NCBI RefSeq assembly: GCF_000159235.2
Contig: NZ_ACGK02000001.1
Location: 310,001-374,000 of the forward strand
Length of the DNA stretch: 64,000 bases
Direction: 5' to 3'
Source of the DNA: Fannyhessea vaginae DSM 15829
Lineage (GTDB): Bacteria > Actinomycetota > Coriobacteriia > Coriobacteriales > Atopobiaceae
The notes under the pieces are model-generated. The model was given only the letters and a program-made list of their open reading frames with translations. It had not been told where the DNA came from and ran no database searches. Numbering within the stretch: position 1 is the first letter of the stretch; the number at the start of each line of letters is the position of its first letter. A program made the translations under genes and the position numbers. Of the stretch, positions 1 to 8,861 are shown piece by piece.

Positions 1-1
1 C

Positions 2-439
2 GTAGCAAATAACTTTTTCTTTGATGTGATTGTCAAGATGTTTTTCGTAACGCTTATATGCGAGCTTATTTTCTTGGCATGTTCATATGGTGCATATAAG
101 ATGACGCACAGCAAGTCTATAAGCTTTTTTGCATACATTACTAAGGTTGCACAGTATTGTAATTTGAACTTCTTATTTGTGTGCATTGCTTTTGTTTGCA
201 ATCTTATTTCGCTTTCATTTTTCAGCGGAATTCTGTTGTGCGTCATGGGGCCGCTGTTCTTTATAGCTACCATTGTAGTAACGGCTAAAGATGCAGAACC
301 TGCTCAAAAAGACATTATGCACGTTTCGTTTTTAGTGATGCTTGGCTCTTTTGTGTCGTTTGTTATCTACTTCATTTTTGTTCTAAGCGTGCTCTTTGCT
401 GGAATGGGATCAATAGCAAATAATCTTATGCGCCTGTAG
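2..439 (+). CDS. Hypothetical multi-pass membrane protein, 5' end outside window
   Basis: The reading frame is open from the first bases of the window and ends at the TAG at 437-439, so this is probably the C-terminal part of a longer protein. A GTG at 26 and an ATG at 38 are possible internal starts, but no ribosome binding site precedes either. At least three hydrophobic segments are visible (about residues 5-25, 48-85 and 100-125 counted from the GTG). They are separated by short polar loops, which suggests an integral membrane protein. I see no catalytic motif and cannot assign a family. A rho-independent terminator follows at 531-569. Confidence 0.6.
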   Translation, partial: VANNFFFDVIVKMFFVTLICELIFLACSYGAYKMTHSKSISFFAYITKVAQYCNLNFLFVCIAFVCNLISLSFFSGILLCVMGPLFFIATIVVTAKDAEPAQKDIMHVSFLVMLGSFVSFVIYFIFVLSVLFAGMGSIANNLMRL

Positions 440-530
440 AGTGGTTATAATTTGGTTTTTGCTTTCCGAGGCTCGGGCATGTTTTGGATGAATTGCCTTT
501 ATGTTTGTTTATCTTCGTGATTATATAAGT

Positions 531-569
531 AAAGCGTGTTACGCCCGTTTGGGCGCAACACGCTTTTTC
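531..569 (+). terminator. Rho-independent terminator
   Basis: A long near-perfect stem is formed by 531-546 and 551-566 around a GTTT loop, followed by a short T run. It ends the upstream membrane protein gene. It also lies between convergent genes, so it may act weakly for the minus strand as well. Confidence 0.8.
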
Positions 570-662
570 TTGTTCAGTTACACTCAAGTGTTACTAGGTG
601 ATGTGCAAGGAACGCTCGGTTTATGCAAGTGGGGAGCACTTACTTTGTGCGCAAACCTTTAT

Positions 663-1811
663 TTAATCGAGCTGGCTAAAATACGCGTCTGTTTTTTGCG
701 CAATTTCTTTCATAAGTCTATTGGCATTGCCTGCTCCAATATCACATAAAGCGACAATCACATAGGGGTGCTTACCTAAAACGATGCCCCCATCGTGACG
801 CATTGAGCGCAAGGAGCCTGTTTTATGTGCAAATGCGCCACTTGATATGCCTTCGGCCATTCCTTCGTTGTCTGTTTGTTTGCTTAAGTACTCCAAAGCC
901 TTGGCGCATATGGTGCTGCTTGCAGCTGTACCATTTTTAAATTTATACAAAATGGTAGCTGCGTCACGTGCACTTATCCAGTTTTCGGTATTAGTATTAA
1001 GTGCCATAAGTTGTCTATTCAGCGAAGTATTCTTGCACCCCAAAGCTTGAACGCGCTCGTTTATAGCGTCTTGCCCCAGCTTGTTGATAAGTACGTTTGT
1101 TGCTGTGTTATCGCTGTACATAATCATGTAGCGGCACAATTCGTCATACGAGTAAGATGCGTGACGTTCTGTTTGTATAAGGCCGGTTCCTCCAACTACT
1201 TTCATGTTTTTCAGCGTAACTCGGTCTGCAGGGTCCAGCTGTCCATTGTCAACTGCATGCATATATTCGCATAATACTGCTAGTTTAATCATCGAAGCGG
1301 ATACAAAGGCTTTATCTGAGTTTACGTGGCAATAGTTTCCGTTAGAAGCGTCGATAATACACACCGAAACAGACGAGCCGTATGGTTGTGTAAGCTCCTC
1401 AATTTGTTGCTGAAGCTCTTTGATTTCTTGAGGCGCACTTTGCTCTGTTGAAATTTCATTTGTCGTGGTGGCATCTGTACTGTCTGCGTTTTCTGCAATT
1501 CTATCTTGTACGATTTGTGCTTTTGGAGCAACGTCTGAAGCGTTTTGCACCAATCTGGCTGATTGTTCTGCATTACAAGAAAATACATATACGAGGATAA
1601 GCACCAAAAGTACAATTGCTAAAACTGTAACCGCTAACGCGTGCTTGTGAGTAGTGCACCAGGTTTTCAGTTGGTTTGGCTTGTTTGTCTTTGTCCTTGC
1701 ACTCGCGCTTGTATCTGTGCTCACGCCTGCGTTCAGGCTTGCATCTGCACCAGCACTGGTTTCACCTGAGCCCACACCTACGCTCGTCGCTTGATTTTGT
1801 TTCTCAGCCAT
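663..1811 (-). CDS. Membrane-anchored class A beta-lactamase-like serine hydrolase
   Basis: A 382-residue protein. Residues 1-50 form a Ser/Thr/Ala-rich cytoplasmic tail, 58-78 a single transmembrane segment, and 80-140 a linker with a predicted helical region. Residues 145-382 are a serine hydrolase domain of the beta-lactamase/transpeptidase superfamily. The three active-site boxes are visible: SMIK (S173, K176), SDN (S233-N235) and KTG (K330-G332). The ExxLN omega-loop motif that class A beta-lactamases need for deacylation is not evident; the equivalent stretch reads RQLMALN. A cell-wall peptidase, an esterase or a non-hydrolysing penicillin-binding domain is therefore at least as likely as antibiotic resistance. 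The domain should face outside the cell. Fold assignment is firm; substrate is unknown. Confidence 0.85.
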   Translation of the reverse strand: MAEKQNQATSVGVGSGETSAGADASLNAGVSTDTSASARTKTNKPNQLKTWCTTHKHALAVTVLAIVLLVLILVYVFSCNAEQSARLVQNASDVAPKAQIVQDRIAENADSTDATTTNEISTEQSAPQEIKELQQQIEELTQPYGSSVSVCIIDASNGNYCHVNSDKAFVSASMIKLAVLCEYMHAVDNGQLDPADRVTLKNMKVVGGTGLIQTERHASYSYDELCRYMIMYSDNTATNVLINKLGQDAINERVQALGCKNTSLNRQLMALNTNTENWISARDAATILYKFKNGTAASSTICAKALEYLSKQTDNEGMAEGISSGAFAHKTGSLRSMRHDGGIVLGKHPYVIVALCDIGAGNANRLMKEIAQKTDAYFSQLD

Positions 1812-1850
1812 ACAAGAGCCTATCTACCTGCTTGGTTCATCAAACATAAG

Positions 1851-1891
1851 CGGCAAAGAGAAATTAAACAAGGTGATTAGTCTCTTTGCCG
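1851..1891 (-). terminator. Inverted repeat between two minus-strand envelope genes
   Basis: An 11-bp perfect stem (1851-1861 with 1881-1891) lies 82 bases after the stop of the YARHG protein gene and upstream of the serine hydrolase gene. The T tract on the minus strand is poor, so termination is plausible but weak. It could instead be a processing site or leader hairpin. Confidence 0.4.
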
Positions 1892-1972
1892 TCATATCTT
1901 TTCTGGCAATTTTTTATACCATTTCTTTTACCGTTATGCTTTAACGTTTTCGCCAAACCGCGCGCGTCCAAA

Positions 1973-3514
1973 CTAAACTTTTAAGTACAGCCAAGGACTA
2001 AAATCGCTATGTTCTTTAGCATAGGATTTAAACAGCTCATTGTTGGCAGCCTCTACGCCCTGAAGAGATACGCTGGCATGTGTGCACTTGTACCACGGGC
2101 AGTTACGCTCAAAGTAGGTCTGTAGCCCTGCGTTTGAAAACGCATAGCCCTTGCGAGCAAATGGCTCGTTCCAAGCAATACAGAGCTCTGCTGGAGTCAG
2201 GTTTTTAGCTGTAATTTCTTCCGCGGTGTATGTGTGAGTATCTGAATCGGCGAGTACGTAACCATTTGCGTCGCGTCTTACCGAACCCGAAAGTGTTGTC
2301 CCCGTTGAGCTTACACACTCAAGAGTTACGCTGGCAGCTGACGATGACGAGCTAATTTTTCCGCTATACGTGGGCTTAAATGTTCCATATCCTGCATCTT
2401 TGAGCGCTTGTATCGCGTCTTTGGTGGAAGCTTCGTCTTTCCATGTGCCGACGGTAACGGCGTATTTCTTGGTAAACTTTGCTTCGGGAATGGTTGCGGT
2501 ATCAACGGTTATAGCGGTAAAGCCGTGAGAGGTAAAATCGTGCGCGTGATCATCTGCGTCTTTTTTGTCGTTGCTTTCGTAAACCCATATGCCCCAGAAA
2601 GGCTTGGAAGGATTGCACGAGATAGAAAGCGTAGCAGGAGTTTTACTTGGACTGTTGTCCGACTGATCTGCGCTGCTGTCTTCCGAGGTTGCGTCTTGGT
2701 CAGCTTGCTCTTGCTGCTGATTTTGCTCTTGCTGAGTGTGAAGATACCAAAATGCACCAGCGGCAATTGCAGCGATACAAACCAGCGCAACGATAAGCGA
2801 AATAACGATGACCTTTTTCTTATTTTTTTGCGCTGGAGTTTGTTGTTTGGGTGCGTGAGTATTGGCGGCTTGCACGTAACCTATGGTATGAGGCTGTGCG
2901 GTTGTCGAGTCGCTGTTAAGCGCGCCTGTTTGCGCCGTTAAACCCTGGTCGTTGTCTGCGAGATTGTTAGCAGAAGGCATTACCATGGTGGGCATCACGT
3001 CTGCTGTTGGGTTAACAGTTGGCTCAACAGCTGGCTCGGGTATCACACCAACTTCGGGCATCACACCAGCCGCAGGATTAACGGCTTCGGGCACTACACC
3101 AGCCGCAGGGTTAACAGATGGTTCAACCACATCAGACTCTAAGGAATTGCTCTCATGAGAATCTGAATTCTGCCATATATATACATCTGCGCTCGCAACA
3201 TCTTGAACCGAGATCTCAAGCGGCTCCATTTCAAACGAAGCGTGTGCGTCAAGCGAAAGCACAAGAGGCTCTTGCGGAAACACATAGTCTTGGCCGTTAT
3301 GCGCATGCAAGGTAATGCTAGCCGCACATGAAGTTTGTGATACATCAAGCGGATTTGAAATCTTAAGCTGCAAAAACGTTTTGTGCGTTTGTGTATTGTT
3401 AAGAATTTGGAGTGCGTCACAAGTTAGTTTACATGGACTGTTTACATGAATATGATCCTGCATATTCGTCTGAGTTGCATCCAAACGATAGAGAACTTGC
3501 CACGGTGTACTCAT
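1973..3514 (-). CDS. Membrane protein with SPOR-like and YARHG domains
   Basis: 513 residues. Residues 1-115 form a beta-rich N-terminal region. Residues 130-180 are a Pro/Val/Glu-rich stretch with repeated VNPAAGV(V/M)PE units. A basic patch and transmembrane segment follow at about 230-257, then a Gln/Asp/Ser-rich linker at 260-295. Residues 345-385 resemble a SPOR peptidoglycan-binding domain. The C-terminus, about 436-500, matches the YARHG domain, with the core NEPFARKGYAF and the later YFERNCPWYK. YARHG domains are extracellular and often occur on envelope proteins, so the topology is probably N-terminus in, C-terminus out. A role at the cell wall is inferred. It is divergent from the ribosomal cluster and shares the intergenic region with it. 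Confidence 0.75.
   Translation of the reverse strand: MSTPWQVLYRLDATQTNMQDHIHVNSPCKLTCDALQILNNTQTHKTFLQLKISNPLDVSQTSCAASITLHAHNGQDYVFPQEPLVLSLDAHASFEMEPLEISVQDVASADVYIWQNSDSHESNSLESDVVEPSVNPAAGVVPEAVNPAAGVMPEVGVIPEPAVEPTVNPTADVMPTMVMPSANNLADNDQGLTAQTGALNSDSTTAQPHTIGYVQAANTHAPKQQTPAQKNKKKVIVISLIVALVCIAAIAAGAFWYLHTQQEQNQQQEQADQDATSEDSSADQSDNSPSKTPATLSISCNPSKPFWGIWVYESNDKKDADDHAHDFTSHGFTAITVDTATIPEAKFTKKYAVTVGTWKDEASTKDAIQALKDAGYGTFKPTYSGKISSSSSAASVTLECVSSTGTTLSGSVRRDANGYVLADSDTHTYTAEEITAKNLTPAELCIAWNEPFARKGYAFSNAGLQTYFERNCPWYKCTHASVSLQGVEAANNELFKSYAKEHSDFSPWLYLKV
3035..3118 (-). repeat. 33-bp tandem repeat encoding VNPAAG-type units
   Basis: Two adjacent 33-bp units (3053-3085 and 3086-3118) and a degenerate partial unit from 3035 lie inside the YARHG protein gene. 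They encode the proline-rich linker. The unit is a multiple of three, so copy-number change would alter linker length without breaking the frame. Confidence 0.75.
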
Positions 3515-3715
3515 GGGCTAGCCAAGCCTTTCTTTTGATGTACAACAAACTTTCGTTGCACAATATAGTTGCGATACCAATTTTGCTTTTCAAGCAAACA
3601 AAACCAAAGTAATCATTTGTGGCAGCATGGTTTGTCTGTGATAACCGTTTTGCCCACACAAATTACTATAGATAATACAGCAAAACGATCAAAAATATGA
3701 GTTATTCGTGAAAGT

Positions 3716-3744
3716 TTGCGTTCAGCCCTCAAAGTTAGTAGACT
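3716..3744 (+). promoter_or_regulatory. Candidate promoter of the rplC operon
   Basis: TTGCGT at 3716-3721 and TAGACT at 3739-3744 are separated by 17 bases, an acceptable sigma-A-type arrangement. It lies about 235 bases before the rplC start and just ahead of the structured leader. Nothing else gene-like is seen between 3515 and 3850. Confidence 0.45.
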
Positions 3745-3851
3745 AATAAAGCTGCATTTTTATGGACATTTAGCATTTCGTTGCTTGTCTTATCCTGTGT
3801 TAAAGACAACTGCTCGCAACAAAAGCCAAGTTCAAGCAGCATATATACGTT

Positions 3852-3960
3852 GTGGTCCGCTGAGGAAAGTGTAGGGTGCACTTGTTGGCAGACGTGAGGT
3901 TTTTTAGACCTTATTATGTGCGTTTAATGCGCGCATGCTAACGAAACGTCTCATGACCAC
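3852..3960 (+). promoter_or_regulatory. Structured 5' leader of the rplC operon
   Basis: Nested complementary segments suggest a folded RNA. An outer stem pairs GTGGTC (3852-3857) with GACCAC (3955-3960). An inner stem pairs AGACGT (3890-3895) with ACGTCT (3946-3951). A small hairpin pairs AGGT (3897-3900) with ACCT (3908-3911). The structure ends 18 bases before the rplC start codon. Leaders of ribosomal protein operons are often bound by one of the encoded proteins for feedback control; L4 does this in the E. coli S10 operon. Whether this one is regulatory is inference. Confidence 0.5.
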
Positions 3961-3978
3961 CGAAGGTTAGGAAAACAC

Positions 3979-4599
3979 ATGGTCACAACGATTCTTGGTC
4001 GCAAGATCGGTATGACACAAGTATGGGATGAGAACGATAACATCGTTCCTGTAACGGTAATTCAAGCTGGTCCCTGCACGGTGTCACAAGTTAAGACCAA
4101 AGCTACAGACGGCTATGACGCTGTTCAAATTGGCTTTGGTGACATTAAAGCTAAGCACGTTAACAAACCCTTGGCTGGTCACTTTAAAGCTCACAACGTT
4201 GAGCCTGCTCGTTATTTGGCAGAAGTTCGCGTTGAAAACGGCGAAGATCACAAATGCGGCGACGTCGTCACCGTTAAGGATTTTGCAGACGTAGCTGCTG
4301 TAGATGTAATTGGTACCTCAAAGGGTAAAGGTTTCCAGGGAACCATTAAGCGCTGGAACTTCTCTTGTGGTCCTAAAGCTCATGGTTCACGCAACCAGCG
4401 CGAGCCGGGTTCCATTGGTCAGTGCTCATATCCTGCACGTGTTCGTAAAGGATTGCACATGGCTGGTCACATGGGCGATGAGCGTGTAACTGTTAAAAAT
4501 CTTAAGCTTGTTCGTATCGACGAAGAGCAAAATCTTATGCTCGTTAAAGGTGCTGTACCTGGCGGCAAAAATGCTCTTGTCTCGATCCGTATGGCCTAA
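3979..4599 (+). CDS. rplC: Large ribosomal subunit protein L3
   Basis: 206 residues, normal for bacterial L3. The N-terminus reads ILGRKIGMTQVWDE, and the conserved central loop with KGFQGTIKRW and AHGSRNQREPGSIG (about 113-143) reaches toward the peptidyl transferase centre. L3 is an early assembly protein that binds 23S rRNA. It is the first gene of the cluster here. The usual upstream neighbour rpsJ (S10) is missing and is replaced by a leader and a divergent envelope gene. The ATG at 3979 gives the expected N-terminus. Confidence 0.98.
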   Translation: MVTTILGRKIGMTQVWDENDNIVPVTVIQAGPCTVSQVKTKATDGYDAVQIGFGDIKAKHVNKPLAGHFKAHNVEPARYLAEVRVENGEDHKCGDVVTVKDFADVAAVDVIGTSKGKGFQGTIKRWNFSCGPKAHGSRNQREPGSIGQCSYPARVRKGLHMAGHMGDERVTVKNLKLVRIDEEQNLMLVKGAVPGGKNALVSIRMA

Positions 4600-4636
4600 G
4601 GCCCAAAGCAAACCCTAGGCTACCAAGGAGATTAAG

Positions 4637-5263
4637 ATGTCAAAGATTGAAGTAAAAAACGTAGAAGGGAAAAGCGCAGATACACTTGAGCTTTCTTCCG
4701 ACGTTTTTGGTATTGAGCCCAATATCCCTGTTGTGCATCAAGTTGTTGTTGCATACGAAGCATGCCTTCGTCAGGGTACTCACTCAACTAAAAATCGTTC
4801 TGCCGTTTCTGGTGGTGGTGTAAAGCCGTTCCGCCAAAAAGGTACTGGACGCGCACGTCAAGGTACAATTCGTGCACCTCAATGGGTAGGCGGTGGCGTT
4901 GTATTTGGCCCCACTCCTCACTCACACGCACTTCGTAGCAACAATAAAGAGAAAAAACTTGCTATGAAAAGCGTTCTTTCTGGCAAACTTGCCGATGGTG
5001 AGCTTATTGTTCTTGATAAATTTGCTTTTGAAAAAGCTTCTACTAAACAAGCTGCTGCTATTATCAAAGCTCTTGAGCTTCAAAATAAGCGCGTTACGCT
5101 TGTTGTAGACGATGATGATGTTGAAACTTACCTTTCGTTTAGAAACCTTCCTAAGGTAGTTATCTATGCTTCATCCGAAGTAAACACTCGTATTCTTGTC
5201 GATAATGCTGCTCTTGTTATGACTGTTGATGTAGCTAAACAACTTGAGGAGGCGCTCAGCTAA
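4637..5263 (+). CDS. rplD: Large ribosomal subunit protein L4
   Basis: 208 residues. The internal loop that lines the exit tunnel is recognisable by KPFRQKGTGRARQG and the following RAPQWVGGG. L4 binds domain I of 23S rRNA and, in gammaproteobacteria, also represses its own operon. An AGGAG site precedes the ATG. The stop TAA overlaps the rplW start (TAATG), a sign of translational coupling. Confidence 0.98.
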   Translation: MSKIEVKNVEGKSADTLELSSDVFGIEPNIPVVHQVVVAYEACLRQGTHSTKNRSAVSGGGVKPFRQKGTGRARQGTIRAPQWVGGGVVFGPTPHSHALRSNNKEKKLAMKSVLSGKLADGELIVLDKFAFEKASTKQAAAIIKALELQNKRVTLVVDDDDVETYLSFRNLPKVVIYASSEVNTRILVDNAALVMTVDVAKQLEEALS

Positions 5264-5568
5264 TGACTTGTGCCTATGAAGTAATTATTCGTCCAGTTGT
5301 ATCAGAGCGTTCGTTCGATTTGATGAGTTCTGGAAAGTATACATTTGAAGTTGCTGCAAGCGCTCCTAAAGAAGAGATCGCAAGCGCAGTAGAAAAACTT
5401 TTTAATGTACACGTTACCAAAGTAAACACAATGTGGGTTCAGCCTAAGACAAAACGCGTTCGTTATGTTGCTGGCAAAACCCGTAAGTGGAAAAAAGCTG
5501 TAGTAACGCTTGCCGAAGGCGAGCAAATTGAGGTATTTGCAAATTCCTCTGCAGCTTCTGAAGAGTAA
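5263..5568 (+). CDS. rplW: Large ribosomal subunit protein L23
   Basis: 101 residues, the normal size. RPVVSERS near the N-terminus and the KVNTMWVQPKTKR loop are typical. L23 sits at the tunnel exit and is the docking site for trigger factor and the signal recognition particle. It starts inside the rplD stop codon. A 129-bp gap with hairpins separates it from rplB, larger than the other gaps in this half of the cluster. Confidence 0.97.
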   Translation: MTCAYEVIIRPVVSERSFDLMSSGKYTFEVAASAPKEEIASAVEKLFNVHVTKVNTMWVQPKTKRVRYVAGKTRKWKKAVVTLAEGEQIEVFANSSAASEE

Positions 5569-5575
5569 ACAAGCG

Positions 5576-5671
5576 CCCGCTTTTTAATAAAGCGGGTACT
5601 TAGTCGCACGTTATGGATACGCGCGGCAACGTGGTAGTCCGGTGTCGATAAGATAATCCCTAGGCTTATCG
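5576..5671 (+). promoter_or_regulatory. Two hairpins in the rplW-rplB gap
   Basis: The first hairpin pairs 5576-5583 with 5589-5596 (8 bp, no T run after it, so not a standard terminator). The second pairs CGATAAG (5646-5652) with CTTATCG (5665-5671) and ends 26 bases before the rplB ATG. They may be RNA processing sites or a regulatory leader for rplB. Confidence 0.45.
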
Positions 5672-5697
5672 GCCAACGGAAAGAAGGGAAGAAAAGT

Positions 5698-6534
5698 ATG
5701 GCAGTAAAGCACCTCAAGCCTACGAGTGCTGGTAGACGTTGGCAAACCGTCTCTGACTTTGCAGAGATTACAGCCACTGAGCCCGAGAAGTCACTTCTTG
5801 AGCCACTTTCGTCTAAAGGTGGTCGTAACAACAACGGTCGCATTACTACTCGTCACCAAGGTGGCGGGAACAAACGCAAGTACAGAAGAATAGACTTCAA
5901 ACGTCGTAAAGACGATGTACCTGCAAAAGTTGCTACTATCGAGTACGATCCAAACCGCTCTGCTCGCATTGCACTTCTTCACTATGTAGATGGTGAAAAG
6001 GCATATATCTTATGCCCTGAAGGCTTGCATGTTGGAGATCAGGTTCTCTCTGGATCAAAAGATGTAGATATTAAACCTGGTAACACGATGCCTCTGTCCG
6101 AGATTCCAGTAGGTACGCTCATCCATGCTGTTGAGTTCCAACCTGGCAAAGGCGCAGCTATGGCACGTGCAGCTGGAACTTCAATTCAGCTCATGGGTAA
6201 AGATAACGGTTATGCAGTTTTGCGTATGCCGTCATCTGAGCTTCGCCGCGTTTTGCTCACTTGTCGTGCAACTATCGGTGAAGTTGGCAATGCCGATCAC
6301 TCCAACATTGTTGTTGGTAAAGCTGGTCGTCGTCGCTGGGCAGGCGTTCGTCCTACCGTTCGTGGTACGGTTATGAACCCTGTAGACCACCCACACGGTG
6401 GTGGTGAAGGTAAGAACCACACTTCTGGTCGTCCATCTGTTACACCTTGGGGTAAACCAACCAAGGGTTACAAGACTCGTGACCCGAAGAAGGCTTCAAA
6501 CCGCCTCATCATTCGTCGTCGTCGTTCTAAATAG
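5698..6534 (+). CDS. rplB: Large ribosomal subunit protein L2
   Basis: 278 residues, standard length. It contains [16 protein letters not shown] near residue 42 and the invariant [12 protein letters not shown] near residue 225, including the histidine implicated in peptidyl transferase centre function. L2 is a primary 23S rRNA-binding protein needed for subunit joining. A purine-rich ribosome binding site precedes the ATG. The protein ends in a basic tail typical of L2. Confidence 0.98.
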   Translation: MAVKHLKPTSAGRRWQTVSDFAEITATEPEKSLLEPLSSKGGRNNNGRITTRHQGGGNKRKYRRIDFKRRKDDVPAKVATIEYDPNRSARIALLHYVDGEKAYILCPEGLHVGDQVLSGSKDVDIKPGNTMPLSEIPVGTLIHAVEFQPGKGAAMARAAGTSIQLMGKDNGYAVLRMPSSELRRVLLTCRATIGEVGNADHSNIVVGKAGRRRWAGVRPTVRGTVMNPVDHPHGGGEGKNHTSGRPSVTPWGKPTKGYKTRDPKKASNRLIIRRRRSK

Positions 6535-6565
6535 TTGGATACCTAAGTAAGAGGAGATTTACAAA

Positions 6566-6823
6566 ATGAGCAGAAGTCTCAAGAAGGGCCCGTTTGTGGA
6601 GACTCGCCTCCTTGCGCGCGTAGCCGCTATGAACGAGGCAGGAAAAAAAGACGTCATTAAAACGTGGTCACGTTCTTCAACCATCTTTCCCGAGATGGTA
6701 GGACACACCATTGCTGTCCATGATGGTCGTAAGCATGTCCCTGTATATCTTACCGAGTCTATGGTTGGTCATAAGTTGGGCGAATTTGCTCCAACTCGTA
6801 CCTTCCGCGGCCACAAGGCATAA
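6566..6823 (+). CDS. rpsS: Small ribosomal subunit protein S19
   Basis: 85 residues. The start [11 protein letters not shown] and the core [25 protein letters not shown] identify S19, which binds 16S rRNA in the head of the small subunit with S13. An AGGAG site lies upstream of the ATG. It is tightly packed between rplB and rplV in the conserved order. Confidence 0.98.
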   Translation: MSRSLKKGPFVETRLLARVAAMNEAGKKDVIKTWSRSSTIFPEMVGHTIAVHDGRKHVPVYLTESMVGHKLGEFAPTRTFRGHKA

Positions 6824-6838
6824 AGGGGGTAAACGTTT

Positions 6839-7198
6839 ATGGCTAACACTCAAGTTCAAGAGGTAAAAGCAACAGCTAAGTTTGTTCGCATGGCACCTCG
6901 TAAAGCACGTATGGTTGTTGATTTAATTCGCAACAAGTCTATTGACCGTGCTTTGGAAGCACTTCAATTCTCTACACGCGCTGCTGCAGAGCCTGTTACT
7001 AAGGTTTTAAAGTCTGCTGTAGCAAATGCCGAGAACAATCACAACCTGCGCGCTCGTACGCTCGTTGTTAAAGCAGCTTATGTAAACGAAGGACCTACGC
7101 TTAAGCGTATTCGTCCTCGCGCTAAAGGTTCAGCTTCTCGTATTAACAAGCGCACGAGCCACATTACGGTCGTCGTCGCACCTGGAAAGGAGGCGTAG
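6839..7198 (+). CDS. rplV: Large ribosomal subunit protein L22
   Basis: 119 residues. [16 protein letters not shown] and the C-terminal beta-hairpin [18 protein letters not shown] are characteristic. The hairpin tip lines the exit tunnel, where macrolide-resistance changes are known in other species; no unusual insertion is visible here. Seven bases separate it from rpsC. Confidence 0.98.
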   Translation: MANTQVQEVKATAKFVRMAPRKARMVVDLIRNKSIDRALEALQFSTRAAAEPVTKVLKSAVANAENNHNLRARTLVVKAAYVNEGPTLKRIRPRAKGSASRINKRTSHITVVVAPGKEA

Positions 7199-7205
7199 AG
7201 ATAGT

Positions 7206-7916
7206 ATGGGTCAGAAAGTACAACCAACCGGTTTTCGTTTGGGCATAACCGAGCAATGGCGTTCTCGCTGGTATGCAGGCAAAAATAACTATGCTCAAAA
7301 TGTCGGTAGCGATCTTGAAATTCGTAAGTATCTCAAGAAGCGTCTTGCTTCTGCAGCTCTCTCTCGCGTTGAAATTGAGCGTGCCGGCGACAAGGTTAAA
7401 GTCGTCATCTTAACATCGCGCCCTGGTATTGTAATTGGTAAAAAAGGTACCGAGATCGATGATCTGCGCAAAGATGTTCAAAAAATTGCCAAGGTTGGCA
7501 AAGGCGACGTTAATGTCGAAGTTGTAGAAATTAAACAGCCCGATCTCGACGCACAACTTACTGCTGATCGTATCGCAGAGCAGTTGGAAGGCCGTGTTGC
7601 ATTCCGCCGTGCTGTAAGAAAAGCAGTTCAGGGTGCCACCAAAGCTGGCGCTAAGGGTATTCGTATTCAATGCTCTGGTCGTCTGAACGGTGCCGAAATG
7701 GGTCGTGTTGAATGGTCGCGTGAAGGTCGCGTACCTCTGCACACTCTTCGTGCCAAGATTGATTATGCACAAGCTACTGCAAGCACCACTATGGGCGCAG
7801 TAGGCATTAAGGTTTGGATTTATTTAGGCGAGAAACTTCCAGGACAAAGTGCTCCTAACCCTGCATTAGAGGGAACAAGCCGTCCTCGTCGTCGCAATGA
7901 GAGGAGGAGTCGCTAA
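7206..7916 (+). CDS. rpsC: Small ribosomal subunit protein S3
   Basis: 236 residues. It has an N-terminal KH domain with [13 protein letters not shown] and a C-terminal S3 domain with [18 protein letters not shown], which contributes to the mRNA entry tunnel. The C-terminus is Arg-rich. Its stop codon overlaps the rplP start (TAATG), so the two are probably translationally coupled. Confidence 0.98.
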   Translation: MGQKVQPTGFRLGITEQWRSRWYAGKNNYAQNVGSDLEIRKYLKKRLASAALSRVEIERAGDKVKVVILTSRPGIVIGKKGTEIDDLRKDVQKIAKVGKGDVNVEVVEIKQPDLDAQLTADRIAEQLEGRVAFRRAVRKAVQGATKAGAKGIRIQCSGRLNGAEMGRVEWSREGRVPLHTLRAKIDYAQATASTTMGAVGIKVWIYLGEKLPGQSAPNPALEGTSRPRRRNERRSR

Positions 7917-8341
7917 TGCTGGCACCTAAGCGCGTTCTTCACCGTAAAGTACAGCGCGGCTCCATGAAGGGCCATGCAAAGGGTAATACTGAGTTGCATT
8001 TTGGTTCCTATGGACTTCAAGCTCTTGAAGCTCATTGGATTACCAATCGTCAAATTGAGGCAGCTCGTATTGCAATCACCCGTTACATGAAACGTGGTGG
8101 TAGAGTTTGGATTACAATTTTCCCGGACAAGCCGATTTCTAAGAAGCCTGCAGAAACTCGTATGGGTTCTGGTAAAGGTAACCCAGAGGAATGGGTAGCG
8201 GTCGTTAAACCTGGTCGTATCATGTTTGAAATCGACGGCGTGTCTGAAGAAGTGGCTAAAGAAGCATTGCGTCTTGCACAGCACAAGATGCCTATCAAGA
8301 CCAAGGTTGTTGCCCGTGCCACGTCGGATGTGGAGGAGTAG
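7916..8341 (+). CDS. rplP: Large ribosomal subunit protein L16
   Basis: 141 residues. It begins [15 protein letters not shown] and carries [15 protein letters not shown], both diagnostic of L16. L16 helps position the acceptor arm of A-site tRNA and contacts 5S and 23S rRNA. Gene order and size are as expected for the S10 operon. Confidence 0.98.
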   Translation: MLAPKRVLHRKVQRGSMKGHAKGNTELHFGSYGLQALEAHWITNRQIEAARIAITRYMKRGGRVWITIFPDKPISKKPAETRMGSGKGNPEEWVAVVKPGRIMFEIDGVSEEVAKEALRLAQHKMPIKTKVVARATSDVEE

Positions 8342-8346
8342 ACAAC

Positions 8347-8559
8347 ATGAAATACACCGAAATTCGTGAGCTGACCGATGAGCAGCTCGCTCAAAAACTC
8401 GAAGACGGTCGTTCTGAGCTTTTTAATCTGCGTTTTCAGATGGCAACCAGCCAGCTCGACAACACCGCTCGTGTAAAAGCTGTTAAGCGCGACATTGCGC
8501 GCGTTCAAACAGAGTTACGTGCTCGTCAACTTGCAGCATCTAAAGCTGCAAACAACTAG
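8347..8559 (+). CDS. rpmC: Large ribosomal subunit protein L29
   Basis: 70 residues, mostly helical. ELRxLTDEQL-like start and LFNLRFQMATSQLDN motif are typical of L29, which sits beside L23 at the tunnel exit. It starts five bases after rplP. Confidence 0.96.
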   Translation: MKYTEIRELTDEQLAQKLEDGRSELFNLRFQMATSQLDNTARVKAVKRDIARVQTELRARQLAASKAANN

Positions 8560-8577
8560 TTGCAGGAGAGATAAGTT

Positions 8578-8844
8578 ATGGCAGATACCGAAAGCAGGAA
8601 TGCACGTAAGGTCCGCACCGGTGAGGTCATCTCGCTTTCCGGCGACAAGACCATCACGGTGCAAATTACGTATCGTAAACACCATCCTAAGTATGGCAAA
8701 ATGATGACTATCAGTAAGAAGCTTCATGTTCACGACGAGAACAACGAAAGTGCTCTTGGTGATAAAGTTCGCGTTATGGAAACTCGTCCTTTATCTAAAA
8801 CCAAGCACTGGCGTCTTGTCGAAATTGTGGAGCGCGCTAAATAA
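8578..8844 (+). CDS. rpsQ: Small ribosomal subunit protein S17
   Basis: 88 residues. An OB-fold protein recognised by TGEVISLSGDKTITVQI and by HPKYGK with the later VRVMETRPLSKTKHWRLVEI. S17 is a primary binder of 16S rRNA. GCAGGAGAG upstream supplies the ribosome binding site. Confidence 0.97.
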   Translation: MADTESRNARKVRTGEVISLSGDKTITVQITYRKHHPKYGKMMTISKKLHVHDENNESALGDKVRVMETRPLSKTKHWRLVEIVERAK

Positions 8845-8861
8845 CGATTTGTGATGCCCAT

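Noticed and set aside
501..749. 82-codon plus-strand frame over the terminator and the 3' end of the serine hydrolase
   Set aside because: It runs through the terminator hairpin and lacks family resemblance.
2408..2941. 177-codon plus-strand frame inside the YARHG gene
   Set aside because: It is antisense to a well-supported gene, has no ribosome binding site and its composition is the mirror of the repetitive linker.
3852..3960. RNase P or signal recognition particle RNA, suggested by the GAGGAAAGT stretch
   Set aside because: The remaining conserved core sequences of those RNAs are missing and the segment is too short.
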